From: Bacillus nakamurai
GTDB lineage: Bacteria > Bacillota > Bacilli > Bacillales > Bacillaceae
Length of the DNA: 64,000 bases
NCBI RefSeq assembly: GCF_001584325.1
Contig: NZ_LSAZ01000045.1
Span: 1-64,000 of the forward strand
Direction: 5' to 3'
The position numbers and the translations under genes are program-made. Numbering within the stretch: the first letter of the stretch is position 1; the number at the start of each line of letters is the position of its first letter. This document shows, piece by piece, positions 26,593-35,093 of this stretch. Below the pieces are notes generated by a model. The model did no database searches. It was not told where the DNA came from and was given only the letters and a program-made list of their open reading frames with translations.

Positions 26593-26877
26593 ATGTTTTT
26601 TTATGACCAGAGAAATGTAAAAGACGGTCTTGAAGGGAATGTTGAAGAGGCGTTTCGCCGGGCGGAGCCGAATATATCGGGAATGAAAGGTTATCTGTCC
26701 CATTCCTTGTCCAAATGTATGGAAGAGCGTGTAAATATTTGCTGCTTGCAGAATGGGAGACATTGGAGGATTATACAAAAGGCTTTCGCGGGTCGCCGGA
26801 TTATCAGGAATGGAAAGCCTTTGCACCGTTTTTATTCACCTTTTCCAGTTGCGGAGCATTTTCGGGATATAACATAA
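26593..26877 (+). pseudogene. yczJ: antibiotic-biosynthesis-monooxygenase-like gene (YczJ-like), double frameshift
   Basis: The open frame of 94 codons begins and ends like a small dimeric monooxygenase (ABM/HmoA-like): RNVKDGLEGNVEEAFRRAEP...GYLSHSLSKCMEE at the start and LHRFYSPFPVAEHF at the end. The middle is wrong in this frame. The expected core KYLLLAEWETLEDY...GSPDYQEWKA is found in another frame, about 26733-26820. Thus a -1 shift near 26730 and a -2 shift near 26822 cancel out, leaving about 30 codons scrambled. The ATG is only one base from AAAAAAGGG, too close for good initiation. It is either a decaying gene or two assembly indels. Orthology to yczJ rests on position and family. 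Confidence 0.6.
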
Positions 26878-27123
26878 TCAGATAGCGTAAAGCGTAAAAC
26901 CGATTAAGGAGATCGACCATACAAAAACAGCGGTGTACATATTAAATTTTCCCGAGCTGTCGTTTTCTTTTCTTTTTTCTTCCAGTCCTTGAATAAACAT
27001 GACCGCACCGAGAAACACGAGCATAATCGGCTGTATGACAGAGGTATGTTCTGCATACGTAAATGCGGCAGCCGCAAGAATAATAATCAGCATTGCAAGT
27101 GATAGCTTTAAGGCGCGCAGCAA
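26878..27123 (-). CDS. yczI: DUF3953 membrane protein YczI
   Basis: A small protein of 81 aa with three hydrophobic helices (about residues 5-24, 27-46 and 57-79) and a charged loop EEKRKENDSSGK. A TTG start at 27123 is chosen: GAAAGGATGG lies six bases upstream, and the resulting length equals B. subtilis YczI; an in-frame ATG at 27162 has no good site. Its stop codon abuts the end of the facing yczJ-like frame. Function unknown. Confidence 0.65.
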   Translation of the reverse strand: MLRALKLSLAMLIIILAAAAFTYAEHTSVIQPIMLVFLGAVMFIQGLEEKRKENDSSGKFNMYTAVFVWSISLIGFTLYAI

Positions 27124-27255
27124 AAAAATCCATCCTTTCTTTTCTTCGTTTTTTGAACACAATTCTATTTCTGTCTTTATCCCCCATTATTCTAGCGTAC
27201 TTTTTTTGCATATAGAACAAGAGACGGGCAATTTTAAGTTTGTTTTAAGGAGCAC

Positions 27256-27291
27256 AAAAAAACGCACTCCGAAAAAGGAGCGCGTTTTTTT
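27256..27291 (-). terminator. terminator of the pxp/kip-lipC transcript
   Basis: AAAAAAACGCACTCC pairs with GGAGCGCGTTTTTTT around a GAAAAA loop (one A/C mismatch), overlapping the last two bases of lipC. Confidence 0.85.
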
Positions 27292-27931
27292 ATGAAGCGG
27301 CAAGGCTTCCGTATCCGAGCCTCCGCAGGACACAGGCCATGACTTCGTAGCCCCTGCCGTTAGGATGAACGCAGTCACAGGAGAGATATTCGTTCAGTCT
27401 TCCTTTGAAGGCGCTGTGAACATCGGCGATTTTCACGTGGGGCTTTGATGCAAGCGTGCTGAGGTGCGCATTATAAGAAGAAATCCATTTTTCAGCAATA
27501 GAGATATTAGGAAAGGGATTGTATAAATTGAAGACGCGGATTTCATAAGGAGCTGGATGCTTTCCTTTTATGTCGGCAATTCTGGCAATCATCTTTTCAA
27601 AATTTTCATGGCAGTGCGCAGATACGCTGGTGAAAACAGAGGCATCCGATGTTTTCTGGTACGCTTGAACAGAATCGATTAAATCATTGCCGCAGCCTGT
27701 GATCGTAATCATATCGGCTGCTTGAATCCGCCTTTGAATATTCGGCCAAGACATAAGTCCCAGGATTTCTCCCGTCTCAAGGCCGGATTTCGCAAAAATA
27801 GATATGTCGGTCTTCTTCTGTAAATCCTCTTCCATCATACGTCCGAAACGCTGAACAAAGCCGGCTGAAAACGGACCGGCTCCCCTTCCGGTGGTCAAAG
27901 AATCGCCGAGTGCCGTATAAACAAGTGCCAT
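27290..27931 (-). CDS. lipC: SGNH phospholipase LipC
   Basis: A 213-aa SGNH/GDSL hydrolase. Block I is ALGDSLTTG (Ser10), block [11 protein letters not shown], and block [12 protein letters not shown] supplies the Asp and His. B. subtilis LipC is a spore-coat phospholipase needed for germination with L-alanine. GGAGG precedes the ATG. It lies 64 nt after kipR; both are on the minus strand and may be co-transcribed, although lipC may also have its own sporulation promoter, which was not identified. Confidence 0.92.
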   Translation of the reverse strand: MALVYTALGDSLTTGRGAGPFSAGFVQRFGRMMEEDLQKKTDISIFAKSGLETGEILGLMSWPNIQRRIQAADMITITGCGNDLIDSVQAYQKTSDASVFTSVSAHCHENFEKMIARIADIKGKHPAPYEIRVFNLYNPFPNISIAEKWISSYNAHLSTLASKPHVKIADVHSAFKGRLNEYLSCDCVHPNGRGYEVMACVLRRLGYGSLAAS

Positions 27932-27995
27932 TTTCTTTCCTCCACTCGTTACTGTCGATATTGTAATGTACGCGAGTGAAGGTAAATTGGCTCGG

Positions 27996-28745
27996 TCAAT
28001 ACCCCAATTTCTCAGAAATATGCTGTGCGGCGGTTTTGACCTTATCCGTTAAATATGGCAGGCAGTCCTCTGAAAACCTGGCTTCAAAGCCGGCAATGCT
28101 GATACCCGCCGCCACCTTGCCTTCATGGTTAAAAATCGGCGCCCCGATTGCCGCGGTGTAATTCTCCAATTCTGAGTAGCTGAGCGTATACCCCGTTTTT
28201 AATGAAGTTTCAATGGATTGAAGCAATGCAGCCGGATCTGTGATCGTGCCTGAGCCGATCGCCGCAAGCTCTGTCTGCTGAATATAAGCTTCAATCTCAT
28301 CTCTGGGCAGAAACGACAAAATGCTTCTTGCGCACGCTCCCGCGTACAAGGGCGATCTCCGGCCGATTGCCGTATAGAGACGAACGGTTTGTGTGCCTTC
28401 TATTTTTTCGACATAAATGGCTTCATCGCCGTCCCTCATAATAAGCTGAACCGCCTCGTCCACTTCGGTGCACAGCTCTTCCATGATGGGTTTTGCAATT
28501 TTTCTGATGTCAAGGCGTTCGGAGACGAGCTGCCCGAACTGTAAAAAAATCAGGCCCAATTGATAACGGCCGTCGGCGCCGCGGGTGAGAAATCCCATTT
28601 CCTCCAATGAACAGGCCATTCGGTGAACTGAGGTTTTCGGCATCCCCGACAGCGAAACCATGTCGTTTAAAGTCAGACTCGGTTCTGTCAAAAACAAATG
28701 AAGCAATTCCATTGATTTGACCACGGTTTTGTTTTTGTTCTCCAC
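27996..28745 (-). CDS. kipR: IclR-family repressor KipR
   Basis: A 249-aa regulator. An N-terminal winged helix (residues 5-65, with [22 protein letters not shown]) precedes an IclR effector-binding domain (about 75-245, ending [10 protein letters not shown]...[10 protein letters not shown]). It represses the 5-oxoproline/kip operon in B. subtilis. The start is GTG at 28745 with AAGGGG upstream. It follows kipA by 16 nt. Palindromes ahead of ycsF (33380-33408) are its probable operator. Confidence 0.92.
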   Translation of the reverse strand: MENKNKTVVKSMELLHLFLTEPSLTLNDMVSLSGMPKTSVHRMACSLEEMGFLTRGADGRYQLGLIFLQFGQLVSERLDIRKIAKPIMEELCTEVDEAVQLIMRDGDEAIYVEKIEGTQTVRLYTAIGRRSPLYAGACARSILSFLPRDEIEAYIQQTELAAIGSGTITDPAALLQSIETSLKTGYTLSYSELENYTAAIGAPIFNHEGKVAAGISIAGFEARFSEDCLPYLTDKVKTAAQHISEKLGY

Positions 28746-28761
28746 AATCTCAGCCCCTTTG

Positions 28762-29769
28762 TTATGTCAGCCATTCCATTTTAATCCTTACTTTCAGCTC
28801 CTTCATCTGCTCTTCACGATGCAGAATCAGCATTTCCGCTTCCTCTCTTGAAACAGGCCGGAAGGTGATATATTCACCGGGCATCGTTTGCGAGACGAGA
28901 GGAAGATCGGCAGAGATAATATGCGCGATTCTCGGATAGCCTCCCGTCGTTTGTCTGTCCGCCAGCAAAATGATCGGATTTCCGTCCGGCGGCACCTGCA
29001 CCGTCCCGAATGTCACGGCCTCTGATACCATTTCCAGCGGCTCCTGTAATTCAAGCGGCTCGCCCTTCAGCCGATAGCCCATCCGGTCGGATTGCGGCGT
29101 GACTTTAAACGGCTCATGATAAAAACGCGTTTTCGCCTCCTCGGTAAAGGCGTTATATTGGGAGCCTTCCAGAACGCGAATGGCCGGATTTTTTTTCAGC
29201 GGCAAAAATCCCCGGCGGCTGACGGCCCAATCAGGTGCTGAAAAACCGTTCTGTCCGGCAGAGCCGCTCAGACGGGCTGCTATGGTTTTCGATAGCTGTG
29301 TCATGCTGCCAAGAGGCAATTCGTCATCTTTTTGGAGCGCTCTGCCATGAAAACCGCCAATTCCTGCTCTAACATAGGTGCTTTTGCTTTCCATGACGGC
29401 CGGCACGCAGAATCCTCCCGCAACAGCGAGATAAGCGCGGCTTCCAAGCTTGCACGGCCCAAATGAGATGGTGCTGTTTTCCTTGACGAAAACCGGCTTC
29501 CACAGAGGGGCCGGCTCTCCGTTAATGTGTAAGGCAAATTCAGCGCCCGTTACGGCGATGACCCTGGATTCTGTCATTTCGAACGATGGCCCGGGCCCCA
29601 TGAGCGTGATTTCAAGCCCCGCTTCTGTTTCTTCGTTTCCGGCGAGCATGTTGGCGATGCGCAGGGAAACTGTATCCATGGCGCCGCTTCCTAATACGCC
29701 GTATTTCTGATAGCCGGTTCTGCCGGTGTCCTGGATCGTTGTCAGCAGGCCGGGTTTCAAAACTTTCAT
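28762..29769 (-). CDS. kipA: 5-oxoprolinase subunit C / KipI antagonist KipA
   Basis: A 335-aa cyclophilin-like protein of the biotin-dependent carboxyltransferase AHS2 family. With PxpA and PxpB it hydrolyses 5-oxoproline to glutamate using ATP; it also counteracts KipI inhibition of the sporulation kinase KinA. Signature stretches are [19 protein letters not shown] at the N-terminus, [21 protein letters not shown] and [14 protein letters not shown]. The ATG at 29769 is preferred over a TTG at 29775 because of the spacing from GAGGGAG. It starts 2 nt after the kipI stop. Confidence 0.92.
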   Translation of the reverse strand: MKVLKPGLLTTIQDTGRTGYQKYGVLGSGAMDTVSLRIANMLAGNEETEAGLEITLMGPGPSFEMTESRVIAVTGAEFALHINGEPAPLWKPVFVKENSTISFGPCKLGSRAYLAVAGGFCVPAVMESKSTYVRAGIGGFHGRALQKDDELPLGSMTQLSKTIAARLSGSAGQNGFSAPDWAVSRRGFLPLKKNPAIRVLEGSQYNAFTEEAKTRFYHEPFKVTPQSDRMGYRLKGEPLELQEPLEMVSEAVTFGTVQVPPDGNPIILLADRQTTGGYPRIAHIISADLPLVSQTMPGEYITFRPVSREEAEMLILHREEQMKELKVRIKMEWLT

Positions 29770-29771
29770 AC

Positions 29772-30503
29772 TCAACTGGCTCCCTCCATGAGGCGGCTGT
29801 ATTCTTCCGCTGTGATTCGTACGAATTTCACCGTGTCACCGGCTCTTAACAGGCTCGGCGGATTTTCTTCAGGCTGAAACAGGCTAAGCGGCGTACTGCC
29901 GATCAGCTGCCAGCCGCCCGGGGTGGAAATCGGATACACACCTGTCTGAAGCCCGGCGATGCCGACTGAGCCGGCCGGAATGGACGATCTTGGCGACGAT
30001 TTTCTCGGGGCGGCGATCCGCTCAGACATCCCTCCTAAAAACGGAAATCCCGGTGCAAATCCAAGCATATAAACGAGATATTCGCCTTCGGTATGAATGC
30101 GGATGACATCTTCAGGCGTCAGATCGTTAAGCTTGGCGACCTCTTCTAAATCAGGGCCGTATTCCCCGCCGTAACAAACAGGGATCTCGATGATCCGGCG
30201 GTCTTCTTTTTGCTCAGCCGTTACATCGCTCAGGCGTTCCGTCACTTCTTTTTTTACCAGCTCAAAAGGTGAGACGCCCTTCTGAATGTTGGAGACGGTG
30301 TATACATCATAAAAGATTGTTAAGCTTGTAAATGCCGGGATGCATTCAATGAATCCCGGAAACGGCCGTTCTTCCATACAGGCGGCGGCCGCATGGACGC
30401 GGCCGTTGACCTGCTCGCTGATTTGCCCGCCAAAACGGATGATAATGGCGGAATCACCGAGCGGCTGTATATCAAGTGCGGCATTGCCGCTATGCTGCAT
30501 CAT
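29772..30503 (-). CDS. kipI: 5-oxoprolinase subunit B / KinA inhibitor KipI
   Basis: A 243-aa AHS1-family protein. It is subunit B of the 5-oxoprolinase complex and, in B. subtilis, also binds and inhibits KinA, delaying sporulation. Landmarks: [28 protein letters not shown], the conserved [13 protein letters not shown], and [18 protein letters not shown]. The start lies in a GTG-ATG-ACA-ATG-ATG cluster; the ATG at 30503 is six bases from GAGGTG. Confidence 0.92.
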   Translation of the reverse strand: MMQHSGNAALDIQPLGDSAIIIRFGGQISEQVNGRVHAAAACMEERPFPGFIECIPAFTSLTIFYDVYTVSNIQKGVSPFELVKKEVTERLSDVTAEQKEDRRIIEIPVCYGGEYGPDLEEVAKLNDLTPEDVIRIHTEGEYLVYMLGFAPGFPFLGGMSERIAAPRKSSPRSSIPAGSVGIAGLQTGVYPISTPGGWQLIGSTPLSLFQPEENPPSLLRAGDTVKFVRITAEEYSRLMEGAS

Positions 30504-30538
30504 TGTCATCACCTCGTTGTAAAATATCTTTTTCTCTA

Positions 30539-31333
30539 TTACAGAATGGCCAGCGACTCATTTTGTATATCGGTGATCAGCATGTGCCCCGGCGAATGTG
30601 TAATCACAATGTCAGGTTTGGCCTCCATCACCACGGCCTGCGGTGTGACGCCGCACGCCCAAAACACAGGAACCTCGCCTTCACGCACAGTGACAGCATC
30701 TCCGAAATTCGGCTTATCAAGATCGCTGATACCGATGCCTTTCGGATTTCCGATATGGACGGGCCCGCCATGCACGGCAGGAAAACGGGACGTGACTTGA
30801 GCTGCACGGACGGCCTGCCTTTCCGGCACCGGCCTCATACTCACCACCATCTTTCCTGAAAAAGGACCTGCCGGGACACAGTCGATGTCGGTTTTATACA
30901 TCGGAACATTTAAACCTTCCTCGATATGCCTGACCGGAATTTGATGATTGATAAGCGCTTGTTCAAATGAAAAACTGCAGCCGATCAAAAAACCGACAAA
31001 ATCATCCTTCCAATACGGCGTAATATCCGCCGCCTCTTCGGTGAGCACACCGTGTTGATATATTCTGTACTTCGGAAAATCCGTCCTGATGTCGGCACCG
31101 GGCGCGGCGATTGCCGGAACGGGCGAACCGGCTTCCGTCACGTCAAGCACCGGGCAGGGCTTTTGATTGCGCTGGCAGAATAAGAGAAAATCAAAGGCTG
31201 ACTCCTTTTTTAAAATGACAAGATTGGCTTGCGCATAAGAAGCGGCCAATCCCGCAGTCGGACCAGTAATCTGCCCCTTCCGAATCAGCTGTCTGACTTC
31301 ATGCGGACTCATAGCACTCATAAGCGGTTTCAT
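30539..31333 (-). CDS. ycsI: DUF1445 hydro-lyase YcsI (D-glutamate cyclase family)
   Basis: A 264-aa protein of the DUF1445/D-glutamate cyclase family. Motifs include GLAASYAQANLVILKK, FLIGCSFSFEQALI, YKTDIDCVPAG and VFWACGVTPQAVVM. Mammalian relatives interconvert D-glutamate and 5-oxo-D-proline; in this operon a link to 5-oxoproline breakdown is likely but inferred. The ATG at 31333 has GGAG eight bases upstream, 4 nt after ycsG; an internal ATG (31312) lacks a site. Confidence 0.85.
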   Translation of the reverse strand: MKPLMSAMSPHEVRQLIRKGQITGPTAGLAASYAQANLVILKKESAFDFLLFCQRNQKPCPVLDVTEAGSPVPAIAAPGADIRTDFPKYRIYQHGVLTEEAADITPYWKDDFVGFLIGCSFSFEQALINHQIPVRHIEEGLNVPMYKTDIDCVPAGPFSGKMVVSMRPVPERQAVRAAQVTSRFPAVHGGPVHIGNPKGIGISDLDKPNFGDAVTVREGEVPVFWACGVTPQAVVMEAKPDIVITHSPGHMLITDIQNESLAIL

Positions 31334-31337
31334 CTCA

Positions 31338-32552
31338 TCAGCTCCATAACTGCGGCAATTGTGTACATAATGTATAAATCCCCATAACCGCCATTACCGC
31401 AACAACAATGGCGCCGCTCACAGTCAGCCATATCGGGTGCTTGTAGTCGCCGACGATTTTTTTCTTATGTGCGGCAAATAAAATCGTCCCTAAAGCAATC
31501 GGCAAAATTAAACCGTTCAGTGATCCGACAAACACAAGAATTTTCGCGGGCTGTCCGACGGAGATAAAAATGAGTGTTGAAATGATGATAAAGCCGATAA
31601 TAATACCTCTAGAATGCTTCTCGATTTTCGGAGAAAACGTTTTAAAAAAGGAAACAGACGTATAAGCAGCTCCGATAACCGATGTAATGGCTGCGGACCA
31701 CATAATTAATCCGAATATTTTATAACCGACATTTCCTGCCGCAAGCTGGAACACTGAAGCAGCGGGGTTATTTTTGTCAATATTCAGTCCTTTTGAGACG
31801 ACACCGAGAACGGCAAGAAATAAAGCGATCCTCATAATAGAAGTGATGAGAATTCCGGCCACAGAGCTTTTTGTGACCTCTGGAATTGCATCCTTCCCTT
31901 TAATTCCGGCATCAAGCAAACGGTGGCCGCCGGCAAACGTGATATAGCCGCCGACTGTTCCGCCGACAAGCGTGACGATGGCAAGCACGCTGATCTGATC
32001 AGGCACAAAGGTCTTGGCAATGGCATGGCCGACCGGCGGCGCCGTTGTGACAGCCACATAAACCGTTAATAAAATCATGACAAACCCCGCGATTTGCGTA
32101 AACCGATCCATCGCTTTCCCAGCTTCTTTAATCATAAAAATAAGAACGGCAATAACCGCACTGATAACGGCGCCCATTTCAGGAGATATGCCGAACAGCA
32201 CCTGAAGGCCGAGCCCTGCCCCGCCAATATTTCCGATATTAAATGCAAGACCGCCAAGGACGATAATCGCGGCGATGATATAGCCTAACCCGGGGAGCAC
32301 CATATTGGCGATTTCCTGCCCTCTTTTCCCGGAAACGGCAATAATCCGCCATACATTGGTTTGGGCAAATATATCTAAAATAATAGAGATTAAAATGACG
32401 AATCCGAAACTGGCCGCCAATGTATTTGTAAAAGTAGCCGTCTGTGTCAGAAAACCCGGCCCGATCGCTGAAGTTGCCATTAAGAAAGCAGCTCCCATCA
32501 GCAATGACCAAGTTCCCGCTTTTTTCACTGCCGGTTGTTTTTTTCGCTCCAT
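31338..32552 (-). CDS. ycsG: NRAMP-related transporter YcsG
   Basis: A 404-aa polytopic membrane protein (about eleven helices) with the NRAMP fold. The helix-1 metal-binding DPGN motif reads GPGF (SAIGPGFLTQT) and the helix-6 MPH motif reads FAGGH (YITFAGGHRL), so the classical manganese ligands are absent. Located between pxpA and ycsI, it may carry an organic substrate such as 5-oxoproline, an inference from context only. The ATG at 32552 has GGGAGG eight bases upstream; longer starts overlap ycsF. Confidence 0.85.
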   Translation of the reverse strand: MERKKQPAVKKAGTWSLLMGAAFLMATSAIGPGFLTQTATFTNTLAASFGFVILISIILDIFAQTNVWRIIAVSGKRGQEIANMVLPGLGYIIAAIIVLGGLAFNIGNIGGAGLGLQVLFGISPEMGAVISAVIAVLIFMIKEAGKAMDRFTQIAGFVMILLTVYVAVTTAPPVGHAIAKTFVPDQISVLAIVTLVGGTVGGYITFAGGHRLLDAGIKGKDAIPEVTKSSVAGILITSIMRIALFLAVLGVVSKGLNIDKNNPAASVFQLAAGNVGYKIFGLIMWSAAITSVIGAAYTSVSFFKTFSPKIEKHSRGIIIGFIIISTLIFISVGQPAKILVFVGSLNGLILPIALGTILFAAHKKKIVGDYKHPIWLTVSGAIVVAVMAVMGIYTLCTQLPQLWS

Positions 32553-32574
32553 GCTGTCTTCCTCCCTCTGTTGG

Positions 32575-33339
32575 TCAGTTCTGTGCAAGTGCACTGATAT
32601 GAATGCCGGCGGCTTGTAATTCTTTTCTGATCGTTTTTGCGAATGTGAGCGCGTGGGCGCCGTCTCCGTGAATACAGACGGTATCGGCCTGCAGGCGCAC
32701 AGCTTGTCCCTGCTGGGAAGTCACGGTTCCGTCTTTGACCATTTGAATGACTTGCTTCACGGCTTTTGAATCATCCTGAATTAACGCGTCCGGCTGTGAG
32801 CGCGGCGTCAGCGTGCCGTCCGCTTGATAGGTGCGGTCCGCAAATACTTCACTTGCCGTTTGAAGTCCGATCTGTTCTCCCGCTTTAATCAATTCGCTCC
32901 CGGCAAGCCCAAAAAGAATGAGCTCCGGATCAAAGCGGTATACGGCTTTGGCAATTGCTGCTGAAAGCTTATGATCGACCGCCGCCATATTGTATAAGGC
33001 TCCGTGCGGCTTCACATGCTGCATGCTGATTCCTTCAGCTTTTAAAAATCCTGACAGCGCACCGATCTGATATATTGTCATATCGTATGCTTCATCCGGG
33101 GAAATCGCGATCGGCCTCCGTCCGAACCCTTGAAGATCAGGAAGCCCGGGATGAGCGCCGATTTTCACGCCTTTTTCTGCTGCAAGCACCGCCGTTTTTC
33201 GCATAACGCCGGGGTCTCCCGCATGAAACCCGCAGGCGATGTTCGCAGATGTGACAAATTCCAGAATATCTTCATCGAGCCCGATCCGGTAAGCGCCGAA
33301 GCTTTCACCTAAATCGCAATTAACGTCAATCTGAAACAT
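32575..33339 (-). CDS. pxpA: 5-oxoprolinase subunit A (YcsF/LamB family)
   Basis: A 254-aa TIM-barrel-like protein of the LamB/YcsF family, subunit A of ATP-dependent 5-oxoprolinase with KipI and KipA. Landmarks: [67 protein letters not shown] and [10 protein letters not shown]. It is first in the operon; GGGAGG precedes the ATG. The promoter region upstream contains palindromes and a cre-like site. Confidence 0.93.
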   Translation of the reverse strand: MFQIDVNCDLGESFGAYRIGLDEDILEFVTSANIACGFHAGDPGVMRKTAVLAAEKGVKIGAHPGLPDLQGFGRRPIAISPDEAYDMTIYQIGALSGFLKAEGISMQHVKPHGALYNMAAVDHKLSAAIAKAVYRFDPELILFGLAGSELIKAGEQIGLQTASEVFADRTYQADGTLTPRSQPDALIQDDSKAVKQVIQMVKDGTVTSQQGQAVRLQADTVCIHGDGAHALTFAKTIRKELQAAGIHISALAQN

Positions 33340-33358
33340 AAAATCCCTCCCGCTATAA

Positions 33359-33372
33359 TGAAAACGCTTTAT
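33359..33372. promoter_or_regulatory. cre-like site in the pxp operon leader
   Basis: TGAAAACGCTTTAT on the plus strand matches 12 of 14 positions of the CcpA consensus TGWAANCGNTNWCA; only the final CA is missing. It lies between the operator and the ycsF ribosome site. Confidence 0.4.
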
Positions 33373-33379
33373 AATATTA

Positions 33380-33430
33380 TTCCGTTATTCGGAACGACTA
33401 TTCCGAATTATTGGACTTCTTTTTATTATA
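33380..33430 (-). promoter_or_regulatory. pxp operon promoter and probable KipR operator
   Basis: A -10 TATAAT (33430-33425) is followed by two interlocked palindromes: TTCCG-TTATT-CGGAA (33380-33394) and ATTCGGAA-N6-TTCCGAAT (33387-33408). They would lie at about +10 to +38 of the transcript, a typical place for a repressor. IclR-family proteins bind short inverted repeats of this kind, so KipR is the natural candidate. The -35 is not obvious. Confidence 0.5.
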
Positions 33431-33492
33431 ACAATTCTGACGGCTTTGAACATCCTATTGTCAGAAAACCTACCATGGACCTAGCCGGCATA

Positions 33493-33524
33493 AAAAAGAG
33501 AGCCTCACGATGAGACTCTCTTTT
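33493..33524 (-). terminator. terminator of ycsE
   Basis: AAAAGAGAGTCTCA pairs with TGAGGCTCTCTTTT across TCG, then a U-run on the minus strand. Confidence 0.85.
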
Positions 33525-33528
33525 CTGC

Positions 33529-34278
33529 TTATAGCACCCAGTGCCGGATCGCTTTGGCGACGCCGTTTTCTGTGTTGATATCGGTCACCCAGTCTGCGGT
33601 TTCTTTGACGATGTCTTGCGCGTTTCCCATTGCGACGCCGACACCCGCTTTTTCAATCATGGCGATGTCATTCAGGCTGTCGCCCATGGCCATGACATTT
33701 TCCATCGTGAAGCCGAGTTTTTCCGATACCTTCGCCAGTGCCGCCGCCTTGTTGATGCCGAGGGCGTTCACTTCGATATTTGTCGGGCTGGAGTTTGTGA
33801 TTTCAAGCTCTTTGTTTTTTTTCAGCTCGTTAAGCACGGCATTCCGAACCTCGTCATCCTCAATGTCAAAGCCGAATTTGAGCCACTGGTGATCCGTGAT
33901 CGTTTCAGGGAATTCCCCTCTCCACACTTTGTCCACAGTAGAGGCCCAGAAATTCGTGTTGTGCTTATTTCTCAAATCCCACATTTGCTGAATATGATCG
34001 GTATGGAGAAGCTTGCGCTCAATCAATTGAAAGTTTGAATCCCAGATTTCGCTGCCGTTTGCCGTAATTAAAAAGGATGACAGCTCAAGAGACTCAGCCA
34101 GCTCACGGCACGTCATCAACGTACGGCCGGTGCTGATGACCACGTGAATGCCTTTTGCCTCCGCTTCCTTGATCGCCCGCCGGTTTTCCTCGGGGATGAG
34201 CTGCTCGTCATTCAGCAGTGTTCCGTCCATATCTATCGCGATCAGTTTGATATCTGCGTCTTCTCTTTGTATCGGCAT
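33529..34278 (-). CDS. ycsE: Cof-type HAD phosphatase YcsE (riboflavin pathway)
   Basis: A 249-aa HAD-superfamily phosphatase of the Cof subfamily. Motif I is AIDMDGTLL (Asp nucleophile), motif II STGRT, motif III/IV the Lys in NKAAAL and GDSLNDIAM, with a C2-type cap between. B. subtilis YcsE dephosphorylates the riboflavin intermediate 5-amino-6-ribitylamino-uracil 5'-phosphate. It stands alone between the pxp operon and a small divergent gene. AGTGAGG precedes the ATG. Confidence 0.9.
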   Translation of the reverse strand: MPIQREDADIKLIAIDMDGTLLNDEQLIPEENRRAIKEAEAKGIHVVISTGRTLMTCRELAESLELSSFLITANGSEIWDSNFQLIERKLLHTDHIQQMWDLRNKHNTNFWASTVDKVWRGEFPETITDHQWLKFGFDIEDDEVRNAVLNELKKNKELEITNSSPTNIEVNALGINKAAALAKVSEKLGFTMENVMAMGDSLNDIAMIEKAGVGVAMGNAQDIVKETADWVTDINTENGVAKAIRHWVL

Positions 34279-34406
34279 ATGTGTACCTCACTTTTTATAA
34301 TGTAGTCGTCTCTATTTTAATACATAATACCCACAGGGACAAAAACCCGCTCCCTGACGTTTGGCGAGGGCGCCGTTGAGGAAAACAAATGGTGAGGTGA
34401 TGGAGG

Positions 34407-34571
34407 ATGAAAGAAAGAAAACAGAAAAACAAAGTAAATGCAAATCCTGAACATCATGACTTAACAGATCCGATTCCGCTTGAAGAGCTGAAAGAAAACG
34501 CCAACGATGAAAAACACAAGCACGATCAGCGGGACAATTCACAAAGCGAACGAGATTACGATACAAAATAA
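34407..34571 (+). CDS. small hydrophilic protein, 54 aa, function unknown
   Basis: A short, highly charged frame with no hydrophobic stretch: Lys/Arg-rich start (MKERKQKNKVN), then DLTDPIPLEELKEN and a polar tail of Lys, His, Asp, Ser and Gln. GAGG lies nine bases upstream, and a perfect 10-bp terminator follows the stop by 17 nt, so it has the layout of a real gene. The composition resembles small spore-associated or DNA-binding proteins of bacilli, but no family was recognised. Confidence 0.55.
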   Translation: MKERKQKNKVNANPEHHDLTDPIPLEELKENANDEKHKHDQRDNSQSERDYDTK

Positions 34572-34588
34572 CAGGCTTGTCGCAGTCA

Positions 34589-34618
34589 GCCGCTGTCCGT
34601 TTGGACAGCGGCATCCTT
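34589..34618. terminator. terminator between the small gene and ycsD
   Basis: Perfect 10-bp stem GCCGCTGTCC/GGACAGCGGC (34589-34598 with 34603-34612) with a GTTT loop, followed on the plus strand by ATCCTTTT. It also lies just past the ycsD stop. Confidence 0.8.
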
Positions 34619-34622
34619 TTGT

Positions 34623-35018
34623 CTACGATTGCTCAATAAAAATACTGATCTCGGCTTCCGCGACAGGCTTCCCGTCTACAGACGCCTGCGCCTGTCCGAA
34701 CACAAAACCGCGTCTGCTCCGAGTGACTTCGAAAAAAAGGTCCAGACGGTCTCCGGGCACAGCGGCACCTAATCTTTCCGCTTTCTTCACCGCAGACAGC
34801 AGGCCGAGGCTGTTTTCGCCTGTAATTCCGGCATATGCAGCGGTTTGGGCCAACGCTTCAATCACGAGCGAAAACGGCATTTCCCGTTGTGACTCCGTAA
34901 TAAACCAGTCATTTTCACTGACAAATTTGTAAGCGGCAGCCCACTTTCCGGGTTCACTCTCCTTCGCCCCGTCAATCAGCAGGAACGGATAGCGATGGGG
35001 TAAAAGTTTCTGATTCAT
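34623..35018 (-). CDS. ycsD: FabZ-like hotdog dehydratase YcsD
   Basis: A 131-aa hotdog-fold protein related to 3-hydroxyacyl-ACP dehydratases. The FabZ signature LPHRYPFLLIDG supplies the catalytic His and MPFSLVIEALAQ the catalytic Glu. VPGDRLDLFFEV and the C-terminal VAEAEISIFIE complete the fold. It is shorter and more divergent than FabZ, so a specialised acyl substrate is possible. The ATG at 35018 has GGGAGGAGG upstream; a longer frame exists but would cross the divergent promoter. Confidence 0.85.
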   Translation of the reverse strand: MNQKLLPHRYPFLLIDGAKESEPGKWAAAYKFVSENDWFITESQREMPFSLVIEALAQTAAYAGITGENSLGLLSAVKKAERLGAAVPGDRLDLFFEVTRSRRGFVFGQAQASVDGKPVAEAEISIFIEQS

Positions 35019-35093
35019 AGAGGCCTCCTCCCTTTCTCCATTATTATAACGCCGATAGGATATAATGGAAGAGAGATCGAAAGGGTGATATTG

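Noticed and set aside
26593-26877. Programmed frameshifting in the YczJ-like gene
   Set aside because: Two shifts of different size would be needed and no slippery heptamer with downstream structure is seen; decay or sequencing error is simpler.
28762-30503. kipI and kipA as urea carboxylase or allophanate hydrolase subunits
   Set aside because: AHS1/AHS2 domains occur in those enzymes, but here they are separate genes adjacent to pxpA with no biotin carboxylase or amidase, which is the 5-oxoprolinase arrangement.
34312-34614. 100-codon minus-strand frame in the ycsE-ycsD gap
   Set aside because: It runs antisense through the small plus-strand gene and its terminator, has no ribosome site and no recognisable domain.
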